A DNA stretch of 64,000 nt, from NCBI RefSeq assembly GCF_026239695.1, contig NZ_JAPIVS010000001.1, positions 682,001-746,000 of the forward strand, given 5' to 3'. A program made the position numbers and the translations under genes. Within the stretch, counting starts at the first letter, position 1, and each line of letters opens with the position of its first letter. This stretch comes from Pedobacter sp. MC2016-15 (GTDB lineage: Bacteria; Bacteroidota; Bacteroidia; Sphingobacteriales; Sphingobacteriaceae). Below are positions 63,501 to 64,000 of this stretch, piece by piece. Under the pieces are notes generated by a model. It worked only from the letters and a program-made list of their open reading frames with translations. It searched no databases and had not been told where the DNA came from.

Positions 63501-63611
63501 TTTGAAGAAGGGATCAGCAGCCTGCGCAAATACACCGGCAACAGAAAAAATCAACGCTGCAGTAAGAAAGGCAAAGAAACTGGCAGAAAAACTATGTTTA
63601 TACGATATCAA
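60519..63611 (-). CDS. sensor histidine kinase with Reg_prop propellers and Y_Y_Y domain
   Basis: The 1030-residue membrane sensor has a signal peptide (about 1-30). Two seven-bladed periplasmic propellers of Reg_prop repeats (for example GFIWFGTEDGLTRFDG, GIIWIGTNNGVSML, RLWIGTSAGIYI) occupy about 35-690, and a Y_Y_Y domain (about 700-775) ends in KSGKYTFKVRAGN. One membrane helix is at about 791-815. The cytoplasmic part has a HisKA_3-type DHp with phospho-acceptor His835 in LHDNIGSTLSSI and a HATPase domain (N-box KEAINNAVKH; VTDDGEGYD; GNGLNNIRSRA). No receiver or DNA-binding domain is fused, so it is a classical kinase, not a hybrid. The start codon is TTG: no ATG is in frame before an upstream stop. 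Confidence 0.92.
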   Translation of the reverse strand: MISYKHSFSASFFAFLTAALIFSVAGVFAQAADPFFKTIKTENGLSHNKVNCILKDHRGFIWFGTEDGLTRFDGKYYVVFKSKPNDKTVLSGNIITDLYEDKEGILWIATADGGISRYDYRQPVSRQFRQFRHNAHDPKSIPEDAIKKIVEDRSGKLWLATSNSYVVRLNKQSGRFDTPVKSGTSGILTLLMDTNDTLRVGRAGGGLLSINTRTLGFKYDEPYKNLYAKLPHASIAAIFRDHEYDLWYGSWDKLVYHQRAGSGVFKAILPSQGMKGVVPDDYVSFAEDENQQVWMAGKNTGVMVYNKDSGQFTSYRHDPLKPGSLSDDQVNVIYRDRQGIIWIGTNNGVSMLNSLFSPFTFNYLPDTDQPIKIYDFYKDKQSRLWIGTSAGIYIKSPGSAGFEHRKIVYKGQQLSVTKFFADQDGSFYLGTDYTLFRYDQLRNKLSLLPNTLKDPVMKKIISSRIVSIVRDTIDQHPVLLVSPYGHYLTYYDFTLQQWFSRKTERKDIVKELNIKDNLIRKIYKDSQGLTWLATTRQGLGNRQGNTGPVSYHTYDLQDKATISSNDVFDIKEDVKGNYWVSTYGGGLNYLNPRSGKFTHISESSNLSEGLQLDIRGNLWMICNGHFHRYDPLKKNYSCYDLPGLRISDGVKGYIYKDNQRNMYAAGDNYYVAFNPDAVALIDNQPQIFFTDFKIFNVSYNEMLIEKIVRLSHEQNYFSFEFSAPEFSGENIQYEYMLEGIDRNWISSGKQNVASYSNLKSGKYTFKVRAGNWKGSPLSKYSAVVIAIAPPFWLTWWFFLIVVSFLALIIYGIYSYRIREIYRQQLVRNQIAQDLHDNIGSTLSSISVYSEVAKIYQEQDKGSQLVKVLQTIGTTAIEMISEMGDTVWAVNSKNDNMGSIIQRINSYARPLCAASDILYKLNADEKLMDISLEMTLRKNLYLILKEAINNAVKHSGCTSITVDIKLRKAVFDISVTDDGEGYDVDAVVSDQSDSLSGNGLNNIRSRAAELMGELHIISSPGAGTTLRLTFK

Positions 63612-63683
63612 AAGATAAGTTTTTTATCTCGTAAAGATACATTTTATTCAAGAGTTTATAAAAAATATTGACATATAAGCTTT

Positions 63684-63691
63684 TACATTTG
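63684..63691 (+). promoter_or_regulatory. -7 box of lipoprotein gene
   Basis: TACATTTG matches TAnnTTTG exactly, 38 bp before the ATG at 63730. A TTGAC lies at 63668, but only 13 bp separate them, less than the usual 17-23. Confidence 0.5.
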
Positions 63692-63729
63692 AAACATTAG
63701 AAGTAAATTAGCTAACAAATTACATAATT

Positions 63730-64000
63730 ATGAAAAATCTTGTAATACTCTCCATCCTTTTAGTGGTGTTCTGCTCCTGCAGCAGGCAAAATAACAGCAA
63801 TAAACGTAATGAGAATTTGGTACTCCGCTATTTTGAATATCTCAACCAGCACAACTGGCAGGCCATGGCCGGTATGTACACTGAAACCGCTGAGTTCAAA
63901 GATCCTTCCCTTGGGCAGGGAATCGTCAGGCAAACGAGAAAGCAGGTGATTGCCAAATACAACGAGTTGAGTCAGATTTTCCCTGACCTCAACGACAAAG
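63730..64000 (+). CDS. lipoprotein with SnoaL/NTF2-like start, truncated by window end
   Basis: The first 90 residues are visible. A lipoprotein signal (MKNLVILSILLVVFCSC) with lipobox Cys near residue 17 is followed by NENLVLRYFEYLNQHNWQAM and AGMYTETAEFKDPSLGQGIV, the pattern of a SnoaL-like or NTF2-like domain (helix, then an FxDP start of strand). The gene runs off the right edge. It is divergent from the sensor kinase gene and could be under its control, but there is no evidence for that in the sequence seen. Confidence 0.65.
   Translation, partial: MKNLVILSILLVVFCSCSRQNNSNKRNENLVLRYFEYLNQHNWQAMAGMYTETAEFKDPSLGQGIVRQTRKQVIAKYNELSQIFPDLNDK

Overview
The window looks like chromosomal DNA of a Bacteroidota bacterium, most probably a Sphingobacteriaceae (Pedobacter-like) species. 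Three things point there: promoters with the Bacteroidota -7 element TAnnTTTG and no strong Shine-Dalgarno sites; a type VI secretion system of the Bacteroidota-only subtype iii; and families typical of the phylum, such as the SpmA-SpmB fusion, the two-component sensor with Reg_prop/Y_Y_Y repeats, a HhH/beta-barrel protein beside comEC, and DPP-type S9 peptidases. The placement is inferred from gene content; no rRNA is present.

Region 1 (1-10.5 kb) is the end of a T6SSiii locus. It runs from a truncated tssO-like gene through tssP-like, tssR, tssH/clpV, tssB, tssC and tssD/hcp on the + strand. Facing these across a bidirectional terminator are vgrG and a PAAR-like (DUF4280) tip gene on the - strand. 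No effector or immunity gene is visible. Region 2 (10.6-27.5 kb) is mostly housekeeping: a frameshifted FAD-linked oxidase, alaS, a MerR regulator divergent from it, a HhH barrel protein, comEC, an enoyl-CoA hydratase, a secreted protein, an LtaS-like membrane sulfatase-fold protein, a DPP-IV-like peptidase, and a GH15 glucoamylase/SDR pair.

Region 3 (27.6-33.4 kb) is a tightly overlapping four-gene operon of MBL exonuclease, ATP-dependent DNA ligase, Lhr-type helicase and metallophosphoesterase, a recognised but poorly understood DNA-repair cassette. Region 4 (33.4-53.8 kb) is core metabolism and envelope: NUDIX, a CDF transporter, an aminotransferase, a MacB-like permease, queA, ispD, small proteins, a cobalamin adenosyltransferase, an ABC ATPase, gatC, a PlsC-type acyltransferase, trpS, a deoxynucleoside kinase, kdsB, pyrG, yidC, an S9 peptidase and spmAB.

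Region 5 (53.8-64 kb) contains OsmC, a lone receiver, a DnaQ/GIY-YIG fusion nuclease and tRNA-Arg(UCU). The 3' end of this tRNA is duplicated 1.6 kb downstream and brackets an AT-rich insert carrying one fic gene under an elaborate inverted-repeat promoter. This integrase-less mini-island is the most interesting feature of the window. DoxX, YccF, a NahK-like kinase, a large sensor histidine kinase and a truncated lipoprotein gene follow.
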